In this document: positions 7,857 to 16,490 of the stretch, one piece after another | Layout: every line of letters begins with the position of its first letter | Position numbering within the stretch: position 1 is the stretch's first letter | Assembly (NCBI GenBank): GCA_038276395.1 | Contig: JBBQAA010000022.1 | Span: forward strand, 1 to 64,000 | Length of the DNA stretch: 64,000 bases | Direction: 5' to 3' | Source of the DNA: JBBQAA01 sp038276395 | GTDB taxonomy: Bacteria > Actinomycetota > Thermoleophilia > Solirubrobacterales > Solirubrobacteraceae | Translations under genes and position numbers: made by a program | The notes under the pieces: model-generated | Database searches by the model: none | What the model saw: the letters and a program-made list of their open reading frames with translations, nothing else | Told to the model about the DNA's origin: nothing

Positions 7857-8523
7857 ACCTCGATGCTACCGGGGTAGGAAGCGCCCTCCTACCGCCGCCT
7901 CCGACCCACCGCCCCATCCCGAAGGCCCCGGCGGCCGTGACGAGCGCGAGGCCCAGGGCGGGCCAGAGGGACGGGATCCGCGCGGGCGCCGGGGCGGCGC
8001 GGGGCACGGCTGCGCGCGGCGGGGGGAGCCGCGGCCCGCGCCGCCGCGGCGGCGCGGGGCCGAACCGGGGGAGCTCCTCGGCGGCACCGAGCAGCCGCAG
8101 CGGGTCGAGGTAGCCGTCGCGACGCGCGCGGACGCGGGCGCCGAGCTGCACCGCGCCGCGGGCCCCGACCGCGCCCAGGGTCTGGCCCGGGACGAGGTAC
8201 GCGCCGCGGCGCACCGCGACCCTGCCAAGGCGGGTGTAGGTAGCGCTGAGCGCACCGCAGGCCTCGGAGACCGTGCGGCCCGAGGCACCGACCCGGCCGG
8301 CGAACGTCACCCGGCCGGCACACACCGCGCGCACGGGCGCGCCCGGCGGCGCCGCGAGCGTCACGCCGCGGTGCTGACCCGGCGCGTAGCGATCGGGACC
8401 GACGGCGAAGTCGCGCAGGACCGTCCGCCCCGGCACGGGCCAGCGCCAGGGCGCACGGGCCTCGGCCGCCGGGGCGAGGAGGAGCAGGCCGAGGAGCGCG
8501 AGCGCACGGGGCACGCGCCCCAT
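7810..8523 (-). CDS. Degenerate LytM/M23 peptidase-like membrane protein
   Basis: A 237-residue protein with a signal peptide (about residues 1-22), an M23/LytM fold (about 35-135) and a C-terminal membrane helix (near 190-215) after a Pro/Arg-rich linker. The zinc ligands are lost: HRGVTL stands where catalytic M23 enzymes have HxGxD, and the last strand reads VQLGARVRA instead of an HxH motif. It is probably a non-catalytic LytM regulator or scaffold in the cell envelope. I chose ATG 8523 because GGGGAGGAGG precedes it; an upstream start at 8565 would spoil the signal peptide. Confidence 0.75.
   Translation of the reverse strand: MGRVPRALALLGLLLLAPAAEARAPWRWPVPGRTVLRDFAVGPDRYAPGQHRGVTLAAPPGAPVRAVCAGRVTFAGRVGASGRTVSEACGALSATYTRLGRVAVRRGAYLVPGQTLGAVGARGAVQLGARVRARRDGYLDPLRLLGAAEELPRFGPAPPRRRGPRLPPPRAAVPRAAPAPARIPSLWPALGLALVTAAGAFGMGRWVGGGGRRALPTPVASRYEAERQPARGGRGRA
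7863..7868 (-). promoter_or_regulatory. Candidate -10 of mazEF
   Basis: On the minus strand TAGCAT lies 6 nt upstream of the antitoxin ATG. It sits inside the 3' end of the LytM-like gene, so mazEF could have its own promoter there. Confidence 0.4.
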
Positions 8524-8578
8524 CCTCCTCCCCGACCTGCCCGCCCAGGCCCGCCGTGCGCCCATCGGCGCAGAGAAT

Positions 8579-9412
8579 TCACTCCTTCGTGTCGGTCAGC
8601 GCGCGGTAGAGCACGTTCGCGGCCACGCCGGTCAGCTCCGCCACCACGCCCGCCGCCGCCCGCGGCTTCGCCCCCGCCTCGACGAGCCTCCGCACCGCCG
8701 CCACCGCCGGGCCGCGCTCGGCCTCCCCCGGCCCCGCCGTACCCGGGCCGAGCACGAGCACGACCTCGCCCCGCGGGGCGCTCTCCGCATAGCGCGAGGC
8801 CAGCTCGGCGGCACTCCCCCGCACGACCTCCTCGTGGAGCTTCGTCAGCTCCCGGCACACCGCGACCCGCCGACTGGGGTCGAGCTCCGCCACCACGCCG
8901 AGCGACGCCCCCACCCGCGCCGGCGCCTCGAAAGCCACCACGGTCTCCCCCGCCGACTCCCGCAGCAGGCGCTCGAGCTCGCCCCGCTTGCGCGGCAGGA
9001 AGCCCGCGAAGCGCCAGCGCTCGGAGGGCAGCGCCGAGGCGACGAGGGCGGCCAGCGCCGCGCTCGGCCCGGGCAGCACCTCGACCCCGAGCCCCGCCGC
9101 CACGCACGCGCGCACGAGCACGTAGCCGGGGTCGGAGACGAGCGGCATCCCCGCGTCGGAGACGAGCGCCACGACCTCGCCGTCGCGCATGCGCCGCACG
9201 AGCTCTTCCGCCCGCGCGCGCTCGTTGTGCTCGTGGTAGGAGAGGAGCGGCGCGTCGATCCCGTAGCGCTCGAGCAGCGTCCGCGAGCGCCGGGTGTCCT
9301 CGCAGGCCACGACGTCGGCCTCCCGGAGCGCGGCGAGCACGCGCAGCGTGACGTCCTCGAGGTTGCCGATCGGCGTCGGGCAGACGACGAGGCGCCCGGC
9401 GGCGGAGCTCAC
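8579..9412 (-). CDS. rsmI: 16S rRNA (cytidine(1402)-2'-O)-methyltransferase
   Basis: A 277-residue SAM-dependent tetrapyrrole-methylase-fold enzyme that 2'-O-methylates C1402 in the ribosomal decoding centre. Family motifs: TPIGNLEDVTLRVL (about residues 13-26), CEDTRRSRTLLERY, LVSDAGMPLVSDPG, EVLPGPSA, FEAPARVGASL and VCRELTKLHEEVVRG. The GTG start at 9412 overlaps the glucokinase stop (GTGA), so the two are co-translated. Confidence 0.95.
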   Translation of the reverse strand: MSSAAGRLVVCPTPIGNLEDVTLRVLAALREADVVACEDTRRSRTLLERYGIDAPLLSYHEHNERARAEELVRRMRDGEVVALVSDAGMPLVSDPGYVLVRACVAAGLGVEVLPGPSAALAALVASALPSERWRFAGFLPRKRGELERLLRESAGETVVAFEAPARVGASLGVVAELDPSRRVAVCRELTKLHEEVVRGSAAELASRYAESAPRGEVVLVLGPGTAGPGEAERGPAVAAVRRLVEAGAKPRAAAGVVAELTGVAANVLYRALTDTKE

Positions 9413-10371
9413 GAGGCCCCGACCCCGTCCCAGGCGAGCGTCGCCGCCCCGAGCATCCCCGCCTCGGCGCCGAACCGCGCGGCGACGATGCGCACGACGT
9501 CCCGGGAGGGCCGGAGCGCGCGCGCGGCGACCTCCGAGCGCGCCGGGCCGAGCAGCAGCTCGCCCGCGGCGATGACGCCGCCGCCGACGACGACGACCTC
9601 CGGGTTGAACAGGTTGACGAGGTTCCCGATGCCGACGCCGAGCATCCGCCCGATGTGGGCCACCGCGGCGATGGCCTCGGCGTCGCCGTCGTGCGCGAGC
9701 TCGGTGACGAGCGCGCCGGTCAGACCCTGCTCGCGGGCGAGCGCGCGGCCGAGCGCCGAGTCGGGCGTCTCGCGCGCGCGCCGGCTTGCCTCGTGGGCCA
9801 GCGCGGTGCCGGAGGCGACCGCCTCGAGGCACCCGTGGTTCGGGCAGTTGCCCTGACAGCGCGGGCCGTCCTCGACGACGACCATGTGCCCGAGCTCGGC
9901 CCCGGCGCCCATCGAGCCGCGGAAGATCTGCCCGTCGAGCACGATCCCGCCCCCGACGCCCGTGCCGATCGTCAGCGTGAGCGCGACGGTGGCGCCCTGC
10001 GCGGCGCCGTGGCGCTGCTCGGCCAGCGCGGCGACGTTGCCGTCGTTGTCGACCCACACGGGCAGGCCGAGACGCTCGCGCATGAGGTCGCGGAAGGGCA
10101 GGTCGGCGATCGGGAGGTTGACGGCCATGACCGCCCGGCCCGCCGCCTGGTCGATCAGGCAGGGGATGCCGAAGCCGACGCCACGGACCGGCCCCGGCGC
10201 GGCGGCACGAGCCTCCTCGACCGCCTCCACGCACAGCTCGACGAGCTCTGACTGATCGACCTCGCGCGCCGAGCGCAGGGCGCGGTGGTGCACGCCGAGG
10301 TCGCGCCCGACGGCGGCGGCGAGGAGCTTCGTCCCGCCCAGGTCAACCCCGACGACGCAGTCCTCGGCCAC
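9409..10371 (-). CDS. ROK-family glucokinase
   Basis: A 320-residue sugar kinase of the ROK family, probably glucokinase. The ATP phosphate loop is GVDLGGTK near residue 8, the catalytic base lies in WVDNDGN, and GTGVGGGIV is the second phosphate motif. The ROK zinc signature appears as CQGNCPNHGCLE. Start is GTG, preceded on the minus strand by TACAGT at 7 nt. It forms a two-gene unit with rsmI and is transcribed away from an LCP gene across only 25 bp. Other hexoses or N-acetyl sugars remain possible substrates. Confidence 0.88.
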   Translation of the reverse strand: MAEDCVVGVDLGGTKLLAAAVGRDLGVHHRALRSAREVDQSELVELCVEAVEEARAAAPGPVRGVGFGIPCLIDQAAGRAVMAVNLPIADLPFRDLMRERLGLPVWVDNDGNVAALAEQRHGAAQGATVALTLTIGTGVGGGIVLDGQIFRGSMGAGAELGHMVVVEDGPRCQGNCPNHGCLEAVASGTALAHEASRRARETPDSALGRALAREQGLTGALVTELAHDGDAEAIAAVAHIGRMLGVGIGNLVNLFNPEVVVVGGGVIAAGELLLGPARSEVAARALRPSRDVVRIVAARFGAEAGMLGAATLAWDGVGAS

Positions 10372-10378
10372 GGCGGCG

Positions 10379-10388
10379 ACTGTACCCT
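10379..10388. promoter_or_regulatory. Overlapping divergent -10 elements (glucokinase / LCP)
   Basis: Reading minus, TACAGT (10384-10379) ends 7 nt before the glucokinase GTG. Reading plus, TACCCT (10383-10388) ends 8 nt before the LCP GTG. The two hexamers share the central TA, so one 25-bp interval would serve both genes leaderlessly. Confidence 0.5.
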
Positions 10389-10396
10389 CGGCCGCC

Positions 10397-11482
10397 GTGG
10401 CGCCGCGCGACCCCGACCGGCCCGAGTACTCCGTCTATCGCGCAAGGCCGCGGGGCCTGCGCGACCGCCTGCGCGGCGAGGAGGAGACCGCCGCGCCCCG
10501 CGCCCGCCGGCGCGAACGCGACCCGCACCCCTCACGCGGCCGCGGCCGCCGCGCGCCGTGGCGGCGGATCCTCAAGGCCGTCGTCCTCGCCGTCATCGGC
10601 TGGATCGTCCTCTCGATCGTCCTCTTCATCGTCTCGGCGCAGATCGAGCGGGGGAAGACCTCGGGCGCCGCGAACGGCGTCCTTGCCGGCGGCTTTCCCC
10701 TGTTCAGCAAGGAGAACATCCTCGTCCTCGGCGCCGACCGGCGGCCCAAGAGCTCCAAGGAGCCGGGCGCCAACTCCGGCCCCGCCCGCTCGGACACGAT
10801 CATGCTCATGCGCGTGGGCGGCGGTGCCTCGGCGCGGCTCTCGATCCCCCGCGACACCGTGGTCGACATCCCCGGCCACGGGCGCCAGAAGATCAACGCG
10901 GCCTATGCCTTCGGCGGCACGCGGCTGGCGATCAAGACGGTCTCGGCGCTGACCGGCCTCAAGATCAACCACGTCGTCGAGGTCGACTTCACGAACTTCC
11001 CCAAGTTCATCGACGCCATGGGCGGCGTCGACGTGCGAACTGGCTGCATCCGGGCCGAGATCAGCGGCGGCCGCCGGAACGGCGGGCAGACGATCCACCT
11101 GCGCCGGGGCACCCACCACGTGGGCGGCAAGACCGCGCTCGCGCTCTCGCGCATCCGCCACAACGACTGCAATCCCGCCGAGTCCGACCTGACCCGTGTC
11201 CGCCGCCAGCAGCAGATCCTGAACGCGATCAAGGACCGCCTCGTCTCCCCGAGCACCTTCCTGCGCCTGCCCTGGGTCTCGTGGGACGCGCCCAAGGCGA
11301 TCAAGACCGACATGGGCGGGCCCTCGCTGCTCGGCCTGGCGGCGGCGATGGGGACCGGCGGCACCGCCCCCGTCCGCGTGCTCACCCCGTCGGGCGTGAC
11401 GACGCTGCCCGACGGCGAGGCGGGCCTGACCGTGACCCCGTCGGGCGTCAGGGCGGCGGTGGCGCGGTTCCGGAAGGGCTGA
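10397..11482 (+). CDS. LytR-CpsA-Psr (LCP) family glycopolymer ligase
   Basis: A 361-residue membrane-anchored phosphotransferase that attaches teichoic-acid-like or arabinogalactan-type polymers to peptidoglycan. A basic cytoplasmic N-terminus (about 1-57) precedes one membrane helix (58-82) and an extracellular LCP domain (about 105-300) with SDTIMLMRV, LSIPRDTVVDIPG (pyrophosphate-binding Arg), INAAYAFGG and ALALSRIRHND. It ends with a threonine-rich tail. GTG start; its 3' end overlaps the convergent EamA gene by 35 bp. It may serve the polysaccharide locus at 55-64 kb, though it is not linked to it. Confidence 0.9.
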   Translation: MAPRDPDRPEYSVYRARPRGLRDRLRGEEETAAPRARRRERDPHPSRGRGRRAPWRRILKAVVLAVIGWIVLSIVLFIVSAQIERGKTSGAANGVLAGGFPLFSKENILVLGADRRPKSSKEPGANSGPARSDTIMLMRVGGGASARLSIPRDTVVDIPGHGRQKINAAYAFGGTRLAIKTVSALTGLKINHVVEVDFTNFPKFIDAMGGVDVRTGCIRAEISGGRRNGGQTIHLRRGTHHVGGKTALALSRIRHNDCNPAESDLTRVRRQQQILNAIKDRLVSPSTFLRLPWVSWDAPKAIKTDMGGPSLLGLAAAMGTGGTAPVRVLTPSGVTTLPDGEAGLTVTPSGVRAAVARFRKG

Positions 11483-12368
11483 GCGCCGGCGGCGGCGCCC
11501 CGGGCCGCGAGGCCAGCGCCACGCCGCCGAGGATGAGCGCGAGGCCGGCGAGGATCGGCACGGTGAGGCTCTCCCCCTTGAAGGCGATCCCGAAGGCGAG
11601 GGAGAACGGCGGCGTCAGGTAGGTCACGAGCGCCGAGCGCCCGGCGCCGACCTCCCCGATCAGCCGGTAGAAGATGACGAAGGCGAGCGCGGTGTTGACC
11701 CAGCCGAGCACGAGCGTCGTCCACACCGCGCGAAGGCCGGGAGTGCCGCCGTGGACGGTGAGGAGCGCCAGCGGCAGCGTCAGGAGCGCGGCGGCGGTGA
11801 CCGACCACGCCGTCGTCGCCTCCGAGGGGACGCCGGCCCAGCGACGCTTGACGAGGAACCCCGTCCCCGCGTAGGACAGGGCGGCGCCGAGCATGGCCAG
11901 GGCGCCGAGGAACTGGTCGACCGAGCCGATCGACTCGACGCCGACGAGCACCGCGATCCCGGCGAGGCCGGCGACGAGGCCGAGCCAGGCGCGGCCGTGC
12001 AGGCGCTCGGTGACGTCGAGGGCCGGCGCCAGCACGGCGATGAAGATGGGCACGGGCGAGATGAGCACGGCGGTCAGGCCCACGGGCACGATCTTCTCCC
12101 CGTAGGAGATGAGCAGGAAGGGCGCCGCGATCGAGACCAGGCAGAGCAGCGCGACGTCGGCGGGGCGGCGGGCGGCCGCGGCGAAGCCGTTCCGCACCGC
12201 GCCGCCGCGCAGCAGGCAGTAGGGCACGAGCGCCACCGCCGAGAGCCCGACCCGGAAGAAGACGACCTCGGCCGGCGAGAACGCCTCAAGCGAGTACTTG
12301 ATGAGAAGGTAGGAGGAGCCCCAGACGAGGGCGACGATGCCGAGAAGCGTCGCCTGCCGGGGCGTCAA
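11448..12368 (-). CDS. EamA/DMT-family transporter
   Basis: A 306-residue inner-membrane protein of the drug/metabolite transporter superfamily, with two EamA repeats and about ten hydrophobic helices; LVWGSSYLLIKYSLEAFSPAEVVFFR opens repeat one, and LGALAMLGAALSYAGTGFLVKR repeat two. It ends in a proline-rich tail. The start is the rare TTG at 12368, overlapping the FmdB stop codon (TTGA). Substrate unknown; exporters of amino acids or metabolites are common in this family. Confidence 0.85.
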   Translation of the reverse strand: MTPRQATLLGIVALVWGSSYLLIKYSLEAFSPAEVVFFRVGLSAVALVPYCLLRGGAVRNGFAAAARRPADVALLCLVSIAAPFLLISYGEKIVPVGLTAVLISPVPIFIAVLAPALDVTERLHGRAWLGLVAGLAGIAVLVGVESIGSVDQFLGALAMLGAALSYAGTGFLVKRRWAGVPSEATTAWSVTAAALLTLPLALLTVHGGTPGLRAVWTTLVLGWVNTALAFVIFYRLIGEVGAGRSALVTYLTPPFSLAFGIAFKGESLTVPILAGLALILGGVALASRPGAPPPALSPSGTAPPPP

Positions 12369-12796
12369 GCGTCCCGCTTCGACGCCTTGGCGGGCTTCTC
12401 GGAGGCCGCGCCGCCGCTCTTGCCCTCGCCGGAGGAGGCGCCGCCGGAGGAGCCCGAGCCACCGGACCCGGAGGAGCCCGAGCCGCCGGACCCGGAGGAC
12501 CCCGAGCCGCCGGACCCGGAGTCCGAGCCGCCCGACGCGGAGCCCGACTTCTCCGCCTGCTTGGCGTCGTGCTTGTCGGCCCCGTTCTCGGCCGAGCTGG
12601 CCAGCTCGCGCTGGCGCTTCTTCGTCCCGTAGTCCGTGTTGTAGAAGCCCTTGCCCTTGAAGTGGACCGCGGGGGCGTGCATCACGCGCTGCACCGGCGC
12701 GCCGCAGACCTCGCAGACCTGAAGCGGCGGATCGGCCATCCTCTGGATGGCCTCGAAGAGGTGGCCGTTCTCGCAGCGGTACTCGTAGGTCGGCAC
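12365..12796 (-). CDS. FmdB-family zinc ribbon protein with a Gly/Ser repeat tail
   Basis: A 143-residue protein. Residues 1-60 are the FmdB zinc ribbon (VPTYEYRCENGHLFE, then CEVCGAPVQRVMHAPAVHFKGKGFY), a conserved small domain of unclear regulatory role. The C-terminal half is low-complexity Gly/Ser built on an 8-residue unit encoded by a 24-bp DNA repeat, ending in a Lys-rich segment. Start GTG 12796 has TATACT 7 nt upstream. It faces glyS across 24 bp. Confidence 0.82.
   Translation of the reverse strand: MPTYEYRCENGHLFEAIQRMADPPLQVCEVCGAPVQRVMHAPAVHFKGKGFYNTDYGTKKRQRELASSAENGADKHDAKQAEKSGSASGGSDSGSGGSGSSGSGGSGSSGSGGSGSSGGASSGEGKSGGAASEKPAKASKRDA
12446..12517. repeat. Three tandem 24-bp repeats inside the FmdB-family gene
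   Basis: Copies at 12446-12469, 12470-12493 and 12494-12517 differ at one or two bases. Each encodes eight Gly/Ser residues on the minus strand, so copy-number changes would keep the frame. Confidence 0.85.
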
Positions 12797-12803
12797 GGCG
12801 GCG

Positions 12804-12813
12804 AGTATAGGTT
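12804..12813. promoter_or_regulatory. Overlapping divergent -10 elements (fmdB / glyS)
   Basis: Minus strand TATACT (12809-12804) ends 7 nt before the FmdB GTG, and plus strand TAGGTT (12808-12813) ends 7 nt before the glyS GTG. They share TA at 12808-12809. No Shine-Dalgarno sequence is present on either side. Confidence 0.55.
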
Positions 12814-12820
12814 TCCCCCC

Positions 12821-14179
12821 GTGCCCGCCGACGTCGTGACCATGGAGAAGATCGTCTCGCTGTGCAAGCGGCGGGGCTTCGTCTTCCCCTCCTCGGAGAT
12901 CTACGGCGGGGTGGGCTCCACCTACGACTTCGGCCACTACGGGGTCCTGCTCAAGCAGAACGTGAAGAACGCCTGGTGGCACGCGATGCTCCAGGCGCGC
13001 GACGACATCGTCGCCCTCGACGCGGCGATCATCATGCACCCGCGCACGTGGGAGGCCTCGGGCCACCTGGCCGGGTTCACCGATCCGCTCGTCGACTGCC
13101 GCACGTGCGGGCGGCGGTTCCGCGCCGACCACCTCGGGGATCTGGCCTGCGGGCGCAGGCCCTCGAAGCACCCGGGGGAGGACGAGCAGTGCGACCTCAC
13201 CGAGGCGCGCGAGTTCAACCTCATGTTCGAGACCACGGTCGGGCCGGTCAGGGACGAGGGCGCGACCGTCTACCTGCGCCCCGAGACGGCCCAGGGGATC
13301 TTCGTCAACTTCAAGAACTACCTGCAGTTCTCGCGCAAGAAGCCGCCGTTCGGCATCGCCCAGGTCGGCAAGTCCTTCCGCAACGAGATCACGCCCGGGA
13401 ACTTCATCTTCCGCACGCGCGAGTTCGAGCAGATGGAGATGGAGTTCTTCGTACCGCCCGAGCAGGCGGGAGAGTGGTTCGAGCACTGGACGCGCGAGCG
13501 CTTCGACTGGTACACACGGCTCGGCATCCGCCCCGACCACCTCCGCCTGCGCCCCCACGACGCCGACGAGCTCTCCCACTACTCGAGCGGGACGAGCGAC
13601 GTCGAGTACCTCTTCCCGATCGGCTGGTCAGAGCTCGAGGGGATCGCCAACCGGGGCGACTTCGACCTGAAGCAGCACGCCGAGTTCTCGGGGGAGAAGC
13701 TCGAGTACGTGGACACGGCCTCGGGCGCGCGCTACGTGCCCCACGTGATCGAGCCGGCGGCGGGGGCGGACCGGGCGACGCTCGCGTTCATGGTTGACGC
13801 CTACGACGAGGAGGAGGTGGAGGGGGATCTTCGCGTGGTCCTGCGCCTCCACCCCCGCCTGGCGCCGGTCAAGGTCGCGGTGCTGCCCCTCGTGCGCAAG
13901 GATGGCCAACCCGAGGTGGCGCGCGAGATCCTCGCCGACCTGCGCCCGCGCATGACGGCGGAGTACGACGAGGGCGGCTCGATCGGCAAGCGCTACCGGC
14001 GCCAGGACGAGATCGGCACGCCGTGGGGGGTCACGGTCGACCACCGGACGCTCGAGGACCGCACCGTCACCCTGCGCGACCGGGACACCCTCGCCCAGGA
14101 GCGCATCGCAATCGACGAGCTTGGGAACGAGCTCGAGGCGCGGCTGCGCGCGCCGTGGACCTCGCCGAAGCTCGGCTGA
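12821..14179 (+). CDS. glyS: Glycyl-tRNA synthetase, single-chain (alpha2) type
   Basis: A 452-residue class II synthetase that charges tRNA-Gly, of the dimeric type used by actinobacteria and eukaryotes, not the alpha2-beta2 type. Visible blocks: IVSLCKRRGFVFPSSEIYGG at the N-terminus, motif 2 around FRNEITPGNFIFRTREFEQ, motif 3 with HVIEPAAGADRATL, and an HGTP anticodon-binding domain at the C-terminus. The GTG at 12821 gives the usual N-terminus and lies 7 nt after TAGGTT; ATG 12842 is a possible alternative. An M28 peptidase gene follows after 5 bp. Confidence 0.96.
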   Translation: MPADVVTMEKIVSLCKRRGFVFPSSEIYGGVGSTYDFGHYGVLLKQNVKNAWWHAMLQARDDIVALDAAIIMHPRTWEASGHLAGFTDPLVDCRTCGRRFRADHLGDLACGRRPSKHPGEDEQCDLTEAREFNLMFETTVGPVRDEGATVYLRPETAQGIFVNFKNYLQFSRKKPPFGIAQVGKSFRNEITPGNFIFRTREFEQMEMEFFVPPEQAGEWFEHWTRERFDWYTRLGIRPDHLRLRPHDADELSHYSSGTSDVEYLFPIGWSELEGIANRGDFDLKQHAEFSGEKLEYVDTASGARYVPHVIEPAAGADRATLAFMVDAYDEEEVEGDLRVVLRLHPRLAPVKVAVLPLVRKDGQPEVAREILADLRPRMTAEYDEGGSIGKRYRRQDEIGTPWGVTVDHRTLEDRTVTLRDRDTLAQERIAIDELGNELEARLRAPWTSPKLG

Positions 14180-14184
14180 CGCTC

Positions 14185-15387
14185 ATGCCGACGCTGGAGG
14201 AGACCGTGCGCCACCTCTCCGCGATGGAGCGGCCCTCCGCGTCGGAGGGGGAGCGGCGGGCGGCGGAGTGGATCGCGGGGACGCTGCGCGAGCTCGGCTG
14301 CGCGGCCGAGGTGCAAGGCGCGCCCGCGCACGGGACGTTCTGGTGGCCGGTCGGCCTGGCCAACGGCGCCGCGGCGCTCGCGGGTGCGCTGGCCGGGCGG
14401 CGGGGCGGGGTCGCGCGCCGGGCGCTGGCGGTCGGGGTGGGCGCGACCGCCGCGGCCGGCATCTGGGACGACGTCGGCGGCGGCTCCCAGTGGATGCGCC
14501 GGCCGCTCAGGCGCGGGACGACGTGGAACGTCGTCGCCGAGGCGGGGGACCGCTCCGCGCCGCGCACCGCCGTCCTCATCGCCCACCACGACGCGGCGCA
14601 CGGCGGCGCGATCTACGACGACGCGCTGCCCGAGTGGCTCTACGAGAAGCGGCCGCAGATCTTCGAGGAGAACGATCGCCACCCGCCGATCATGGCCCTG
14701 ACCTTCCTCGGGCCGGTGCTCGTCGCGCTCGGCGCCGCGCTCGGCGTGCGGGCGGCGGGCCGCCTCGGGCTCGTCCTCTCCGCCGGGACCGCGGCGGCGA
14801 TGGCCGACATCGGCCGCTCCCCCGTCGTGCCCGGCGCCAACGACAACCTGACGGCGGTGGCCGTGCTCGTCGAGCTCGCGCAGCGGCTGCGGGAGGAGCC
14901 GGTCTCGGGGCTCCGCGTCCTGCTCGTCTCCACCGGATCGGAGGAGTCGTTCATGGAGGGCGCGCGCGGGTTCGTCGCGCGCTATCGGGGCGAGCTCGAT
15001 CCCGCCGTCACCGACATGCTCTGCCTGGAATCAGTCGGCTCGCCGGACCCGCTCCTCATCGAGGGCGAGGGCATGCTGCGGATGCGCATGTACCCCGAGG
15101 CGGCGCGTGAGCGTCTGGCCGCCGCGGCCGAGGAGGCCGGCGTGGCGATCATCCGCGGGCTGAAGACGGTCCTCGCCACCGACGCGCTCATCCCCCTGCG
15201 CGCCGGCTACCGCGTGGCCACACTGGCCACCGTCAACAAGCTGAAGATGCCCTCGAACTACCACAAGCCGACGGACACCCCGGAGAACGTCCGCTTCGAC
15301 ACCCTCGCCGAGTGCGCCCGCGTGGCCGAGCACTGGGTCCGCGGCCTGGCGTCGCCATCTCCGCCCCGCAGCCCGACGGGCGGGTGA
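14185..15387 (+). CDS. M28-family metallopeptidase with an internal membrane segment
   Basis: A 400-residue zinc aminopeptidase-like protein. Metal ligands are recognisable: LIAHHDAAHGG (about residue 131), VPGANDNLTAVAV, GSEESFMEGARGF, a Glu in CLESVGSPD, and the final His in NYHKPTDTPENV. A hydrophobic stretch of about 45 residues (LTFLGPVLVALGAALGV... LVLSAGTAAAMA) is inserted between the first two ligands, suggesting membrane association. It follows glyS by 5 bp and probably shares its transcript. Substrate unknown. Confidence 0.85.
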   Translation: MPTLEETVRHLSAMERPSASEGERRAAEWIAGTLRELGCAAEVQGAPAHGTFWWPVGLANGAAALAGALAGRRGGVARRALAVGVGATAAAGIWDDVGGGSQWMRRPLRRGTTWNVVAEAGDRSAPRTAVLIAHHDAAHGGAIYDDALPEWLYEKRPQIFEENDRHPPIMALTFLGPVLVALGAALGVRAAGRLGLVLSAGTAAAMADIGRSPVVPGANDNLTAVAVLVELAQRLREEPVSGLRVLLVSTGSEESFMEGARGFVARYRGELDPAVTDMLCLESVGSPDPLLIEGEGMLRMRMYPEAARERLAAAAEEAGVAIIRGLKTVLATDALIPLRAGYRVATLATVNKLKMPSNYHKPTDTPENVRFDTLAECARVAEHWVRGLASPSPPRSPTGG

Positions 15388-15727
15388 GCAGCCAGAGCTG
15401 CGGCGGGTACGTGAACGCCGGGATCGACTCCGGCTTATTGCCGAACGGCCCGACGACGGAGGCCTTCTCCCGGGTGCTCCTCCCCCGCCGGCGCGCAGCG
15501 CTCGGACCCCGACGCGACCAAGCTCCTCATCTCCGCCGACGCCCCGGGGCCCGGCGACCGCATCTACGGGATCGCGTCGATCGACGGCCGCAACCGGCTC
15601 GGTGGCCGAGCGTGTACCGGTGCACGGCGGCGGGGGCGGGACCTGCGTCCCCTACGTGCACTGCTTCGTCGACCTGAACGACGACCGCACGATCACCGTC
15701 TCCTACGTCTACTTCGGCCCGGCCTGA
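15388..15727 (+). pseudogene. Remnant of a small secreted-type protein
   Basis: No single frame is open across this stretch, but protein-like segments appear in successive frames: one with SSQSCGGYVNAGIDSG, one with DATKLLISADAPGPGDRIYG, and a final one with CVPYVHCFVDLNDDRTITV that ends in TGA 15725-15727. The Cys and Asp content suggests an exported protein that has lost its frame at least twice. The family is not recognised. Confidence 0.45.
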
Positions 15728-15748
15728 GCGGCGCCGCGCCCCTGACCC

Positions 15749-16481
15749 TCAGTGCCCTCCGGGGTGGGTGAGCACGCCGCGGGCGCGGCGCGCCGCCCGG
15801 CCCACGTCGCCGCCGCCGGCGGCGGCGAGCCCGGTGACACCGAGCGCCGTAACGAAGAGGCCGGCGGCGAGGGCGACCCCGGCGACGATCACCGGCCAAT
15901 GCCGGCCGACGAAGCGGCGAGCCTGCACGAGCCGGGCGACCCCGCGCTCGCCCGCCACGGCGACGGCGGCGGCGATGCCGAGGAGCGGCGAGACGAAGAG
16001 GACGTTGAAGAGCGCGAGCAGCAGAAGCTGGCGCCAGAGGGCGAGGCCCGACCCGACGATGGCGGCGATCGCGGCGAAGTACGGGAAGCCCGACGGGAGC
16101 TCGAGGGCGGCGATGCCGGCCCCCCATGAGGAGCGGCGAGCGCTGCCGGGGCTCGGGCTCGCCCGAGCCCCGGCCCCCGAGCCGGTCCCGGTTGCGCCAG
16201 GTGAGCGTCGCCACCACGAGCATGGCCACGCCCGCGATCGTCTCGAGGACGTAGCGCGCGGTCGGGCCCGGGTGGGGCACGAGCGCAAGGATCGCCCGGC
16301 CGGGCCCGAGCGTAAGGATGAGCCCGCCGAGGGCGAAGACGGCGAAGACGCCGAGGGCGAACTCGAGGACGCTCCGGCGCGGGCGCTCGCCGGAGGCGAG
16401 GTAGAGCGCGGGGCCGATCGTCGTCGGGTTCAGCGCGTCGGCCAGCGCGATCGAGGCGACGAGGCCGAGCAGGCGGAGCAT
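15749..16481 (-). pseudogene. GAP-family (sulfolipid-1-addressing-like) membrane protein, frameshifted
   Basis: Two frames join to give a six-helix membrane protein of about 243 residues resembling the GAP/Sap family that, in mycobacteria, helps move glycolipids to the surface. Frame one begins MLRLLGLVASIALADALNPT and runs to about residue 120; frame two continues IAALELPSGFPYFAAIAAIVG and ends at 15749. The switch falls on a run of six C (six G on the coding strand) at 16120-16125; five would restore the frame, so this may be a homopolymer error. It follows the fructosamine kinase gene by 9 bp. Confidence 0.7.
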
Positions 16482-16490
16482 CCCGGTCGT

